64,000 nt of DNA from Lentzea terrae (lineage in GTDB: Bacteria > Actinomycetota > Actinomycetes > Mycobacteriales > Pseudonocardiaceae), in NCBI RefSeq assembly GCF_003265345.1, contig NZ_QFWW01000006.1:366985-430984 (forward strand), read 5' to 3'. Position numbers and translations under genes: made by a program. The notes under the pieces are model-generated. The model worked only from the letters and a program-made list of their open reading frames with translations, did no database searches and was not told where the DNA came from. This document shows positions 8,940-18,380 of this stretch, one piece after another. Position 1 is the first letter of the stretch. Each line of letters begins with the position of its first letter.

Positions 8940-10345
8940 GCAAGCCCGCCGGCCGGGGCACCCGTTGGTGGCGGCGGCGGTCCCTGCGGACCAGGCTGAC
9001 GGTGATCGCGGCGACGGCCATCGCGGTCAGCGTGTTCCTGGCCTTCCAGGTGGCCAGCGAGCTGCTGGACTGGGAGCTGCGGAACACCGCGGAGGACCAG
9101 CTGCGCGCCGACTCCCGCGTCCTGGCGGCGAACGCGGAACGCGCCGGTCTGGCGCAGGTCGAGCTGCCGCCGTACCCCGGATCCGGTCGGCTGGTGCGGG
9201 TCATCCTGCCCAACGGCTCGATCCGGACGCCGGTCGGCCAGCCCGCGCTGCCCCCGGTCAGCGAACACGCCGGGCGTGTGGCGCAGGGCGCGTCGGCCGA
9301 CCTGATGGAGTCGGGCGACAGCGACGAAGACGGTTACTTCATCTACACGCTGCGGGCAGGCGACGGCGCGGTCCAGGTGGCCCGCGTCGCCGACGACAGC
9401 CCGATCAACCGGTTCGGGTTCGGCATGCTGCTGATCGGGCTGCTCTGCGTGGTCTGCGGCGCCCTGATCGGGCGGGCCGTGGCGCGGACCGGGCTGGCAC
9501 CGATCGACCGGCTGACCGCCGCCGCGGTACGTGTCGCGCACACCCGGGATCTCGACGCCGACATCCCGGACGAGGGCGGTGGGGAGATCCGGCAGCTGAT
9601 CCAGTCGATCAACGACATGCTCGCCGCGCTCCGGGACTCCCGGCAGGCCCAGCGGCTGCTCGCCGAGGACGCCGCCCACGAGCTCAAGACCCCGCTCACC
9701 AGCCTGCGCCTCAACATCGAACTGCTGATCCGGCTCGATCGGCGCGGCGTCCTGGACAGCGCGTTGCCCTCGGAGAGCCGGACCCGGCTGCTCAACGATC
9801 TCGGCGCCCAGGTGGCCGAGTTGAGCACCCTTGCCGCCGAGCTGACCGACCTGGCGCGCGGTGACGTCAGCGACGAGAACACCGAACTGATCGACCTGGC
9901 CGACGTGGTGGTGGCCGCCTCGGCGCAGGCGTGTTCCCGCATGCCTGACGTCGAGGTCGCGCTCGACGTGACCTCCGTGTGGGTGAGCGGGCGTCCCGCT
10001 GCGCTCCAACGGGCGGTGCTCAACCTCATCGACAACGCCGGCAAGTGGTCCCCCGCGGACCAGCCGGTCCAGGTCCGGCTCCGTGTCCAGGGCGCGTCGG
10101 CGGTGCTCGAGGTCGACGACGCCGGGCCGGGCATCGACGCCGCCGACGCACCGCGGGTGTTCGACCGGTTCTACCGTGCCGACAGCGCCAGGGCGTTGCC
10201 GGGATCCGGTCTGGGGCTGTCGATCGTGCAGCGGGTCGTCGACGCCCACGGCGGCCGGGCCACCGTGGCCCGCTCCGCACGCGGTGGCGCGCTGCTTCGG
10301 GTGGACCTTCCGGCCGCCCGGCTCGCACAGCCGTCAGGCCCGTGA
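8936..10345 (+). CDS. Sensor histidine kinase, partner of the OmpR-type regulator
   Basis: This 469-aa membrane histidine kinase has one transmembrane helix at about 21-43, an extracytoplasmic sensor region of about 115 residues, a second helix at about 161-183, HAMP, then HisKA with phosphoacceptor His248 in [11 protein letters not shown]. The HATPase domain carries N-box [16 protein letters not shown] and the G2 box GSGLGLSIV. It is coupled to the response regulator by a four-base overlap. The signal is unknown; the acidic sensor loop (SGDSDEDG) may bind cations or peptides. A strong hairpin terminator follows. Confidence 0.9.
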   Translation: MSKPAGRGTRWWRRRSLRTRLTVIAATAIAVSVFLAFQVASELLDWELRNTAEDQLRADSRVLAANAERAGLAQVELPPYPGSGRLVRVILPNGSIRTPVGQPALPPVSEHAGRVAQGASADLMESGDSDEDGYFIYTLRAGDGAVQVARVADDSPINRFGFGMLLIGLLCVVCGALIGRAVARTGLAPIDRLTAAAVRVAHTRDLDADIPDEGGGEIRQLIQSINDMLAALRDSRQAQRLLAEDAAHELKTPLTSLRLNIELLIRLDRRGVLDSALPSESRTRLLNDLGAQVAELSTLAAELTDLARGDVSDENTELIDLADVVVAASAQACSRMPDVEVALDVTSVWVSGRPAALQRAVLNLIDNAGKWSPADQPVQVRLRVQGASAVLEVDDAGPGIDAADAPRVFDRFYRADSARALPGSGLGLSIVQRVVDAHGGRATVARSARGGALLRVDLPAARLAQPSGP

Positions 10346-10346
10346 A

Positions 10347-10381
10347 AGATCCGGGACGGGGCCTCAGCTCGTCCCGGATCT
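10347..10381. terminator. Bidirectional hairpin terminator
   Basis: AGATCCGGGACG and CGTCCCGGATCT form a perfect 12-bp stem with an 11-base loop between the convergent kinase and MMPL genes. Confidence 0.75.
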
Positions 10382-10398
10382 CGTCCGTGCCGCCGCGC

Positions 10399-12534
10399 TC
10401 ACCGTTGCAGCGCGGGCTCCTCGTCGTCGGCAAGCGGCCGTGGAACGTCCGGTAGCTCCACCGGTCGGGACAGCCGGCTCGGCCACCACATCCGCCGGCC
10501 GATCAGCAGGGTGAGGGCGGGCACCAGAATCGACCGCACCAGCAGGGCGTCGAGCAGCACGCCGAAGGCGACCAGGAACCCGACCTCGATCAGCATCACC
10601 AGTGGAAGCGAGACGAGAACACCGAACGTGGCCGCCAGGACCAGGCCCGCCGAGGTGATCACACCACCGGTGGCGGACAGGGCTTTGAGCATGCCCACTC
10701 GGGTGCCCAGACGCACTGCCTCCTCCCGTGCCCGGCTGGCCAGGAAGATGTTGTAGTCGACACCGAGCGCCACCAGGAACAGGAACGCCAGCAACGGCAC
10801 CGAGTAGTCGATGCCCTTGAACCCGAGGATCGTGTCGAAGACGAACACGCTGCCGCCGAAGGCCGCCGCGAACGAGACGACCACGGTGGCCATCAGGACC
10901 AGCGGGGCCACCACCGCTCGCAGCAGCAGCCCGAGGATGATCAGGACGACGACGAGCACCAGCGGGATCACGAGCTTCTCGTCGCGGCTGGTGGTCTCCT
11001 CGGTGTCGAGGTGCTCCGCACTGGGCCCGCCGACGATCGCCTCCGCCCCGCTCACCGCGTGCACGGCGGTGCGCACCCGCTTGATCGTGTCGTACTCCGC
11101 GACGGTGTCCGGTGCGTCCTTCGGGAACACCGAGATGTCGGCCCAGCCACCGCTGGTCTGACCCGGGACGGCGACCGCCACACCGGGAACGCCCTTGACG
11201 ACGTCGAGCACCCGCTCCTGGTGCGCCGGCCGTGTGAAGATCGTCATCGGCTGGCCGCCGAGCTCCGGGAAGTGCTGGCGCAGAACGGTGAAGCCGGTGA
11301 CCGACTCCGGCGCGGACACGAACTGGTCCTGCTCCCGCAGGGCACCGGTGTTGCCCGTCAGACCGAGAGCGAGAACGCCGAGGACTCCGAGCGAGCCGAG
11401 CGTCGCCACCCACCGGCGGCGGCTGATGGCGGCGCCGAGCCGCACCCACATCCCCGGCTTTTCTTCCACGGCCGTGCTGAACCGCGGGACGGCCGGCCAG
11501 AAGATCCGCCTGCCGAGGACCACCAGCAGCGCCGGGAACAGCGTCAGCATGGCCACCAACGCGCACAGGATGCCGGCCGCGCCGATCGGGCCCAACCCGC
11601 TGGTGCTGTTGAGGTCCGCGACGAGCAGGCAGAGCAGGCCGGCGACCACGGTGGCCGCGGACGCGACGATGGCCGGCGCCGCGCCGCGCAACGCGTGGAT
11701 CATCGCGACCCGGACGTTCTCGTGGTGGTGCAACGCTTCCCGATATCGGGCGATGAGCAACAGCGCGTAGTCCGTGCCGACGCCGAACACCAGGATCGTC
11801 AGCAGCGCCGAGTTCTGGTCGTTGACCACGATGCCGAAGCCCTTGACGAGCAGGTAGACGGTCGCCATCGAGGTCAGTGCGGCCGCGCCCACGGCCACCA
11901 GCGGGATGAGCCACAACACCGGGCTGCGGTAGGTGATGATGAGCAGGAGCGTGACGACGACGATGGTGGTGAGGAGGACCTGCAGGTCGATGCCGTCGAA
12001 GACGGCGTCCATGTCGCCGTCGACCGCGGCCGGGCCCGTCACCTCGAGTTCCAGGCCGGCGGGGCGGTCCTTCGCGGCGTCACGCAGCGGGCCGACGATG
12101 GCCTCCGGTCCGCCGTAGGTCGTGCTCACGTCGAGGGTGAACATCATCGCCTTGCCGTCGGCGGAGGGTCTCGTCTGCGGGCCCTCGTCGTCCTCGCCGG
12201 CCGGGGCCGCCACCTTGGGCGGGTACCGCTTGGCAAGGGTGCCGTAGTGGCGCTCGACCACCGCGCGGTCGGCATCGGTCATGCCGGTGTCGCGGTGGTA
12301 CACGAAGACGAACGTGTTGTCCTCCCCGCCGGGAAGACTGTCCTCCAGCACCGCGACCTTGGTGGACTCGGCGCCGGCCGGCAGGGTGTCCACGGCTTTG
12401 TCGGTGGTGACCGAACTCAGCTTTCCGCTCAACGGCCCCATGACGACCGTCAGCACCAACCACAAGCCGATCACCAACCACGGCACCCACCTGCCTGCCA
12501 ACCGACCGGCGGGCGGCGCTGCGTCGACTGCCAT
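10399..12534 (-). CDS. MMPL family (RND-type) transporter
   Basis: This 711-aa polytopic membrane protein has two homologous halves. Each half has one N-terminal helix, a large extracytoplasmic loop and a five-helix bundle. The proton-relay motifs of MmpL proteins are seen as GTDYALLLIARYRE in the first half and GVDYNIFLASRAREE in the second. GGAGG lies seven bases before the ATG at 12534. Such proteins export lipids, antibiotics or siderophores; no cargo can be assigned. Its upstream region contains a 56-bp element that recurs before the NarL-type regulator (15648-15703), suggesting shared control. Confidence 0.9.
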   Translation of the reverse strand: MAVDAAPPAGRLAGRWVPWLVIGLWLVLTVVMGPLSGKLSSVTTDKAVDTLPAGAESTKVAVLEDSLPGGEDNTFVFVYHRDTGMTDADRAVVERHYGTLAKRYPPKVAAPAGEDDEGPQTRPSADGKAMMFTLDVSTTYGGPEAIVGPLRDAAKDRPAGLELEVTGPAAVDGDMDAVFDGIDLQVLLTTIVVVTLLLIITYRSPVLWLIPLVAVGAAALTSMATVYLLVKGFGIVVNDQNSALLTILVFGVGTDYALLLIARYREALHHHENVRVAMIHALRGAAPAIVASAATVVAGLLCLLVADLNSTSGLGPIGAAGILCALVAMLTLFPALLVVLGRRIFWPAVPRFSTAVEEKPGMWVRLGAAISRRRWVATLGSLGVLGVLALGLTGNTGALREQDQFVSAPESVTGFTVLRQHFPELGGQPMTIFTRPAHQERVLDVVKGVPGVAVAVPGQTSGGWADISVFPKDAPDTVAEYDTIKRVRTAVHAVSGAEAIVGGPSAEHLDTEETTSRDEKLVIPLVLVVVLIILGLLLRAVVAPLVLMATVVVSFAAAFGGSVFVFDTILGFKGIDYSVPLLAFLFLVALGVDYNIFLASRAREEAVRLGTRVGMLKALSATGGVITSAGLVLAATFGVLVSLPLVMLIEVGFLVAFGVLLDALLVRSILVPALTLLIGRRMWWPSRLSRPVELPDVPRPLADDEEPALQR

Positions 12535-12578
12535 TCACGAGCCTCCTACACACGTGTTACTTCGCCTATCTGGCGCCG

Positions 12579-12634
12579 ACTTCCTACCGAGCGAATCTAA
12601 GAGGACCGTTAATGCGGTGTTCAGGACCGTCGGC
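12579..12634. promoter_or_regulatory. Shared 56-bp promoter element, copy A
   Basis: This segment matches 15648-15703 at 42 of 56 positions without gaps, with the core GACCGTTAA and the edge TACCGAGC conserved. It lies 44 bp upstream of the MMPL start and also upstream of the divergent copper monooxygenase. It may be a promoter and operator for the NarL-type regulator. Confidence 0.5.
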
Positions 12635-12649
12635 AGTCCTAAGAGGACT
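12635..12649. promoter_or_regulatory. Inverted repeat AGTCCT-AAG-AGGACT
   Basis: This perfect 6-3-6 inverted repeat lies directly beside element A. Fourteen of its fifteen bases recur at 45325-45338, another intergenic site; a partial copy (CTAAGAGGAC) lies inside element A. Confidence 0.45.
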
Positions 12650-12739
12650 CAACGGAGTAGTACCGTCGTACCGCCTCCCTCCCGAAGTGACGACCGCGGT
12701 ACGACGAAACGGGACGGATTTCGGCCTAGCGTTCAGGAC

Positions 12740-13951
12740 ATGACGAAATCTAGTAGTCCACTGTGGAGGTTCGGGGTGGCCACCGTGGCGCTGGCGACGG
12801 CGTTCACCGTCGTCGCCTGTGGGTCGAACGCCGGCAACGGTGCGGCACCCGTCCCGACTGGCCCGCACAACGGGCACGCGGCTCAGCCGCCGGCTCCGCC
12901 GCAGCCGCTGCGCGCCGGCGAGCGGTTCGTCGACCTGAAGATGGCCGAGGCCTACACGCCCACGCCGTCGGGGGACAGCGGCACGGACGAGTACCGGTGC
13001 CAGGTGATCGATCCGGGCCTGACCAAGGCGGCGTTCCTGACCGGGACTCAGGTCACGCCGGAGAACGTCGCCCTCGCGCACCACGCCATCGTGTACGCGG
13101 TGCCGCCGCGCGGCGCTGCCCTGGTGCGCGAGCAGGACGCGAAGACCCCCGGCGTCGGCTGGCAGTGTTTCAGCGGGACCGGCGTGAAGGGCGCCGACGT
13201 GGAGGAAGACGAGCCGGGCGCGACGTGGGTGGACACCTGGGCGCCCGGCGCCTCGGAGACGCTGTTCACCCAGGACGTCGGTTTCAAGCTGGAGCCGGGC
13301 AGCCTCATCGTCCTCCAGATGCACTACAACCTGCTCGCGACCGACGGCAAACCGGCCGGGTCGGACCGCTCGGCGGTGCGGCTGCGGCTGACGGACGGCA
13401 CGCCGCAGACCCGGGAACTCGACACGTTTCCACTCGACGCGCCGACCGACCTGCCCTGCGCCGCCGACGAGTCGGGTCCGCTCTGCGACCGGGCGGCCTC
13501 GATCGCGGACGTGACGAAGCGGTTCGGGCCGGAGGTCGGCGGCACCGCGGACGAGCAGCTGGAGGAGTGCGGCCAGAGCGCCCCGAAGCCCGGTAACACC
13601 CAGACCTGCGACCAAGAGGTGCCGGCACCGATGACGCTGTTCGCCGGTTTCGGCCACATGCATCTACTCGGGCGGTCCATCAAGGTCGAACTCAACCCGG
13701 GCAAGCCGAACGCCAAGGTCGTACTCGACGTGCCGCAGTTCGACTTCGACAACCAGCGGCTGGTGAAGCTGCCGGAGCCGGTGGAGATCGGTCCGGGGGA
13801 CACGCTGCGGGTGACGTGCACGCACGACGCGGGGCTGCGCAAAAAGCTGCCGCAGCTGAGCAAGCTGCCGCCTCGCTACGTGGTGTGGGGCGACGGCACC
13901 AGCGACGAGATGTGCACGGGCATCATGACGGTCTCTCCCCACAAGTCCTGA
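12740..13951 (+). CDS. PHM/DBH-like copper type II monooxygenase lipoprotein
   Basis: This 403-aa exported lipoprotein has the lipobox TVVAC with Cys27. Copper ligands of the peptidylglycine monooxygenase/dopamine hydroxylase fold can be placed: His114-His115 (AHHAIVY) and His195 (QMHYN) for the first copper, and His306 and His308 (GHMH) with Met391 (SDEMC) for the second. Cysteine-rich spacing is also like the family. It should hydroxylate an unknown substrate outside the membrane using O2 and an electron donor. The DoxX-Rieske gene begins one base after its stop, making that protein the likely electron source. The binding residues are convincing; the substrate is unknown. Confidence 0.8.
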   Translation: MTKSSSPLWRFGVATVALATAFTVVACGSNAGNGAAPVPTGPHNGHAAQPPAPPQPLRAGERFVDLKMAEAYTPTPSGDSGTDEYRCQVIDPGLTKAAFLTGTQVTPENVALAHHAIVYAVPPRGAALVREQDAKTPGVGWQCFSGTGVKGADVEEDEPGATWVDTWAPGASETLFTQDVGFKLEPGSLIVLQMHYNLLATDGKPAGSDRSAVRLRLTDGTPQTRELDTFPLDAPTDLPCAADESGPLCDRAASIADVTKRFGPEVGGTADEQLEECGQSAPKPGNTQTCDQEVPAPMTLFAGFGHMHLLGRSIKVELNPGKPNAKVVLDVPQFDFDNQRLVKLPEPVEIGPGDTLRVTCTHDAGLRKKLPQLSKLPPRYVVWGDGTSDEMCTGIMTVSPHKS

Positions 13952-13952
13952 C

Positions 13953-14906
13953 ATGACCCGGTTGCGTCTGGACTTCCCGAGGCGGTCGCCGGTCTGGGTG
14001 TTGTTGCCACTGCGTGTTTTTCTCGGTGGCACCTTCGCCTATGCCGGTCTCTCCAAGCTCCTCGACACGCACTACTTGGACGACACCTCCCCACTCGGTG
14101 TCCACGCGCAGATGGTGAACGCCGCCGCGACCTCCCCGATCGGCCCGCTGGTCTCGCTGGCCGCCGACCACGCGACCGTCGCCGGGCTGGCGATCGCTTT
14201 CGGGGAGATCGCGGTCGGGCTCGCCACCCTGCTCGGGCTGTTCACGCGGCTCGCCGCCCTCGGCGGTGTCCTCCTCTCGCTCAGCTTCTTCCTGACGGTG
14301 AGCTGGACGACTCGGCCGTACTACGTCGGGGCCGACATCGTGTTCGCCTTCGCCTGGACTCCGTTGCTGATCGCGGGCGACGCCGGAGTGTTGTCACTGA
14401 GTGCCCGGCTGCGTGCGAAGGTGCGGCACGGGCTCGGCCTGCCGGTGCACCCCACGCCGGAGGAAGACGGGACCGTGCAGGACGACGTCGAGCGGCGCAC
14501 CCTGCTGCGGAGCGGTCTGATCGCGGGGGCGGCGACCGCTGCCGGAGTCACCGCGGGCAGCGTGCTGGCGCTCGCCCGGCGCCCTGCCGGCTCGCCTGCG
14601 GACTCGGTGAGCCACGGCCCGGTGATCGCTGCCGTCGACGACGTCGCCGTCGGCTCGTCGAAGAGCTTCACCATGCCGGACGGGAAGCCCGCCCATCTCC
14701 TGCGTCCGGCGCCGGACACCTTCCTGGCGTTCAACGCCACCTGCAGTCATCAGGGCTGCCCGGTCTCCTACGTCGGCCCTGGATTCCGGTGCCCCTGCCA
14801 CGGCGCCACCTACGACGAGAACGGTCAGGTGACCGGAGGGCCGGCACCCGCACCGCTGGTCAAGATCCCGGTCAAGGTCGTCGAAGGTCAGGTGGTGCTC
14901 GCCTGA
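13953..14906 (+). CDS. DoxX-type membrane protein fused to a Rieske [2Fe-2S] domain
   Basis: This 317-aa fusion has a DoxX-like four-helix membrane region at residues 17-145, a second hydrophobic anchor preceded by an RRTLLR twin-arginine-like motif at 181-205, and a C-terminal Rieske domain. Cluster ligands are Cys264 and His266 (CSHQG) and Cys280 and His283 (CPCH); Cys269 and Cys282 can form the stabilising disulfide seen in high-potential Rieske proteins. DoxD/DoxX proteins are linked to quinone reduction, so this may pass electrons between the quinone pool and the copper monooxygenase, whose gene ends one base upstream. The domain identity is strong; the electron path is inference. Confidence 0.85.
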   Translation: MTRLRLDFPRRSPVWVLLPLRVFLGGTFAYAGLSKLLDTHYLDDTSPLGVHAQMVNAAATSPIGPLVSLAADHATVAGLAIAFGEIAVGLATLLGLFTRLAALGGVLLSLSFFLTVSWTTRPYYVGADIVFAFAWTPLLIAGDAGVLSLSARLRAKVRHGLGLPVHPTPEEDGTVQDDVERRTLLRSGLIAGAATAAGVTAGSVLALARRPAGSPADSVSHGPVIAAVDDVAVGSSKSFTMPDGKPAHLLRPAPDTFLAFNATCSHQGCPVSYVGPGFRCPCHGATYDENGQVTGGPAPAPLVKIPVKVVEGQVVLA

Positions 14907-14916
14907 TCATGAAGCG

Positions 14917-15582
14917 CTAGATCGGCCGGGTGAGTCTCAGGTCGTAGGCGAGGATGACGGCCTGGATCCGGTCCCGTGCGCCGATCTTGGCGAGGACCCG
15001 CCCGACGTGGGTCTTCACCGTCGACTCCGACAGCGTGAACCGTTGCGCGATCTCGCCGTTGGTGAGGCCGTGGCCGATGGCGACGAGGATCTCGCGCTCG
15101 CGGCCGGTCAGGGAGTCCAGCCGGGGATCCTTCCGCACGGGCCCGCCGAGGTCGTCGTCGAGCTGGTCGGCGAACGTGTCGAGCAGCCGCCGAGTCAGCG
15201 CAGGCGCGATCACCGCGTCCCCGGCGGCGACGGCCCGGATGCCGGCGAGCAGCTCCTCCGGGCGCGTGTCCTTGAGCAGGAACCCGCTCGCCCCGGCCCG
15301 CAACACGGCGAACGCGTACCGGTCCACGTCGAACGTCGTCAGCACAAGGATTCGCGAACGCCGACTGGCGGCGGCGATGCGCCGGGTGGCCTCGATCCCG
15401 TCGACGCCCGGCACGCGGACGTCCATCAGCACCACGTCGGGATGCAGCTCGGTGGCCCACCGAACGGCCTCGGTGCCGTTCTCGGCCTCGCCGACGATCT
15501 TGGTGTCGGGGGTGCTCTCCAGCAGCATGCGAAACCCGAAGCGCTGCAGCGGCTGGGCGTCCACCACGAGCACAGAGATCAT
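14917..15582 (-). CDS. NarL/FixJ-family response regulator (orphan)
   Basis: This 221-aa response regulator has a receiver domain with phosphoacceptor Asp54 in LMDVRVPG and a C-terminal LuxR-type helix-turn-helix (LTGREREILVAIGHGLTNGE, then TLSESTVKTHV). No histidine kinase gene is adjacent, so its partner lies elsewhere. It converges on the DoxX-Rieske gene. Element B, upstream of it, resembles element A upstream of the MMPL/copper monooxygenase pair, which suggests autoregulation plus control of those genes. Confidence 0.9.
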   Translation of the reverse strand: MISVLVVDAQPLQRFGFRMLLESTPDTKIVGEAENGTEAVRWATELHPDVVLMDVRVPGVDGIEATRRIAAASRRSRILVLTTFDVDRYAFAVLRAGASGFLLKDTRPEELLAGIRAVAAGDAVIAPALTRRLLDTFADQLDDDLGGPVRKDPRLDSLTGREREILVAIGHGLTNGEIAQRFTLSESTVKTHVGRVLAKIGARDRIQAVILAYDLRLTRPI

Positions 15583-15647
15583 GAACGGCTGCCTTTCAGG
15601 GGCACGTGGACGGTCCAGCCGCCGTCCGTGCGGGGCCGACGATGCCT

Positions 15648-15703
15648 ACTTCATACCGAGCAGACCTGAGACGACCGTTAAAACGGCGCTCAGGCTGGTT
15701 GGC
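15648..15703. promoter_or_regulatory. Shared 56-bp promoter element, copy B
   Basis: This is 75% identical to 12579-12634. It contains the small inverted repeat CCGTTAAAACGG and lies 65 bp upstream of the NarL-type regulator, on the same side as copy A is to MMPL. Confidence 0.5.
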
Positions 15704-15762
15704 CGCCGGCGCTGAGCCGAGCGAGGTTGTCGTCTGTCCGGGGAAGGCACGAGGATCGTCTG

Positions 15763-16569
15763 GTGATCGACTTCAGCTATCCCGGCGCGGACGGCTGGCC
15801 GCTCCACGGCGCGACCACGGGGTCGGGGCCGGTGGTGGTGTTGCTGCACGGCGGCGGGCCGGACCACCACAGCCTGGTGCCGCTGGCCACCCGCCTGGCC
15901 GACCGGTACACCGTGGTGCTGCCGGACGTGCGCGGGTACGGCCGCTCGGTGTGTGCCGACCCAGCGCGGCACACCTGGGCTCGGTACGCGGACGACGTCG
16001 CCGCGCTCCTGGATCACCTCGGCGTCTCCAGCGCGGCGGTGGGTGGCACCGGCCTCGGCGCGACCATCACGTTGCGCGCCTGCCTCGCACATCCCGACCG
16101 CGTCGCGGCGGCGGTCCTGATCAGTGTCGAGGACGTCGAGGACGACCACGCGAAGCAGGCGGAGATCGAGTTCATGGACGCCTTCGCCGACCGCGTGCGC
16201 ACCGCGGGCATCCAGGCGGCGTGGGAACCGGTCCTGGGTGATCTCGCGCCGGTGATCGCCGCTCTGGTGCGCGACGCCATCCCGCGGTCCGACCCCGAGA
16301 GCATCGCCGCGGCCGCGGCGATCGGGCGCGACCGTGCCTTCCGCAGCGTCGACGAACTGGCCGGGATCGCCGCGCCGACGCTGATCTTTCCCGGCATCGA
16401 CCACCGGCACCCCGCAGCACTGGCCGAGGCGCTCGCACGGCTGCTCCGCAACGGGCGGCTCGCACCGGCAGCCTTCTCCGCCGAGCTCAGGGACGCGGAA
16501 GGCCTTGCCGCCGCGGTGGCCCCGGCGATCCGCGAGTTCCTCGACGCGGCTACCGGCAAGCGGACTTGA
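15763..16569 (+). CDS. Alpha/beta hydrolase-fold protein lacking the nucleophile serine
   Basis: This 268-aa alpha/beta-fold protein has the oxyanion segment LLHGGGPDHHS and the RGYGRS motif, but the nucleophile elbow reads GGTGLGA, with glycine where Ser, Asp or Cys is expected. Such proteins may bind ligand without cleaving it or may have another activity. The GTG at 15763 has GAGGAT six bases upstream; a TTG at 15727 is in frame but less likely. It diverges from the NarL-type regulator and overlaps the vWA remnant tail to tail by 20 bases. Confidence 0.75.
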   Translation: MIDFSYPGADGWPLHGATTGSGPVVVLLHGGGPDHHSLVPLATRLADRYTVVLPDVRGYGRSVCADPARHTWARYADDVAALLDHLGVSSAAVGGTGLGATITLRACLAHPDRVAAAVLISVEDVEDDHAKQAEIEFMDAFADRVRTAGIQAAWEPVLGDLAPVIAALVRDAIPRSDPESIAAAAAIGRDRAFRSVDELAGIAAPTLIFPGIDHRHPAALAEALARLLRNGRLAPAAFSAELRDAEGLAAAVAPAIREFLDAATGKRT

Positions 16570-17950
16570 CGCAAGCGGCGACGCGGTCCGGGTCGATCTT
16601 GTTGCGCTCCAGGAGCCGGCGCACGCCGTCGTTCTCGAGCAGGCAGAGCAGGAGCGCGCAGCCGTCCAGGTGGCGATCGGGCCGCGGCCGGGGATCGATC
16701 ACGAGCGGAGGCGCTTCGTCACCGCGAGCCCACACCGCGCAGGTCCGGAGCTCCTCGCGGGTGAACGACGTACCGCGCAGGTCGGCACCGGCCGCACGAA
16801 CCAGCACGCGGTACACGCCCGGTTCAGCAGTGGGGATCGAGGCACCGAACACCCCGGGCTCTTGCGCGGACAGGGACATGACGGCCTGGCTTCCCGCAGG
16901 GGTGGTCACCACGGCGCTGATCCGGGCGGAGGACAAGGGAATCCCGCTGTCGGTCAACGTCGCCGTCAACTGTGCCGGGCTGCCCGGCAGCCGGGAGCCT
17001 TGCGCGAGTGCCACACCGAGCCGCAGCGCGCTGCGGGCCTGGACGCTGAGCGTGAACGGCACCCCGTGGGTCTTGATGCCCGTGACGATCCGCTCGAACA
17101 ACTGCCCGCCACGTTTGCGGTCGGCGAGCCGCTTGCGCAGCTGGGTGATCCAGCGGTCGAGTTGGCGGCCGTCCACGGACAGCACCGCCTGCCACTCCCC
17201 CGCCTGTCCTGCCACCCGCAGCGCGCGGTAGGTGTCGGCGACGACCTCCGTCGGGCTGATGGTGCGGCCGTCCGGTGCGATGAGCTCCACGTCGAGGGCA
17301 CGGGCGGCTTCGCCGAGCACCAGCACGTCGGCGCGGATGTCGGCGGCGGTGAGCAGGAACGGGACGATCACCTTGCCGCCCAACGGAACGAAGCCGTCCG
17401 GGTCGACCACGACGGCCGAGTTGGTCGCTCCGGCGAGGACCTGGGCGAAGTACTTCTGCAGCAACAACTGGTCGTCCGCGCCGGGGTTGCCGGTCAGCAG
17501 GAGGTAGCCGCCGGTGCCGTTCGCGATGTCGGACAGGGCGCCCGGGTTGAGCTGGTCGGCGGTGCCCAGGCCGATCGCGAAGACCCGGCTGTGGACGGAG
17601 GACGCCGCGGCCGCGATGGTCTTGTCCGCTGTTTCGTGGCCGTCGGTGAAGACGATCGTGGCGGCGTGGTCGTAGTCCATCGTGACCGGTGCGAGCTGGG
17701 TGGCGGCGCTTTCCAGGCCGTCACCGATGGCGGTGAGGCCGCTGGGGTCGGTGAGCGTTCCGGTGATCGCGGTGGAGGCGGCCAGCCGGCCTGCTCCGCC
17801 GATCATGGGGCCGGCGTCGGTGACCGGTGCGGCCTCGGCGGCCTCGGCGGCGTCGGTGGCGAAGCGGACGACACCGATGGCGTCGTTGTCGTCGAGCAGC
17901 GTGACGAACAGCGGCGCGGGTGGGTGGCGTGAGTCCACCCACCCGCACAT
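16550..17950 (-). pseudogene. vWA-domain protein lacking its N-terminus (probable 5' truncation)
   Basis: The open frame encodes 466 aa and begins inside a von Willebrand factor A domain. It has the TAIGDGLESAA and TIVFTDGHE motifs of a vWA domain, but the first strand with the metal-binding DxSxS is absent. The C-terminal half is a beta-rich region seen in vWA/chloride-channel-accessory-type proteins. Only 67 bases separate its ATG from the BlaI gene, and no DxSxS is encoded there in any frame I read. I infer loss of the first several hundred bases, possibly when the BlaI/M56 pair arrived. A product could still be made, but metal binding would be incomplete. Confidence 0.6.
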
Positions 17951-18017
17951 CGGGGAGCCTTGGCGTGACCTTCGGAACCGGCCGTCGCGTACCCTTGGCC
18001 TGCGGAAAGGGTGTGCG

Positions 18018-18380
18018 ATGCGCGGACTGGGTGAACTGGAAGCAGCGGTGATGGACGTGCTGTGGCACGCCGGTGAGCCGCTGCGGGTGCGTCAGGTGCT
18101 CGAACGCCTGGACACCGGCAAGGCCCTCGCCTACACCACCGTGATGACGGTGATGGACAACCTCCACCGCAAGCAATGGCTCACCCGCGAGCTCGACGGC
18201 AAGGCCTACCTGTACGCCGCGACCACGACCCGCGCCGAAGCAGCGGCGAACGCGGTGCGCGAGATCCTCAGTGCCTCCGGTGACCCGCAGGCCGCCCTGC
18301 TGCACTTCGCTCAGACGGCCTCCGACGAGGAGTCCGACGTGCTGCGCAAAGCGCTGCGGAGGAAGGCTTCGAAGAAATGA
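18018..18380 (+). CDS. BlaI/MecI-family repressor
   Basis: This 120-aa winged-helix repressor has GELEAAVMDVLWHAGEPLRV at its start, TTVMTVMDNLHRKQWL as the recognition region, and a C-terminal dimerisation helix. BlaI/MecI proteins are inactivated by proteolysis triggered by a membrane peptidase; the coupled M56 gene downstream (four-base overlap) fits that partner. GGAAAGG lies just before the ATG. No beta-lactamase gene is adjacent, so the controlled genes are elsewhere or are the pair itself. Confidence 0.92.
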   Translation: MRGLGELEAAVMDVLWHAGEPLRVRQVLERLDTGKALAYTTVMTVMDNLHRKQWLTRELDGKAYLYAATTTRAEAAANAVREILSASGDPQAALLHFAQTASDEESDVLRKALRRKASKK

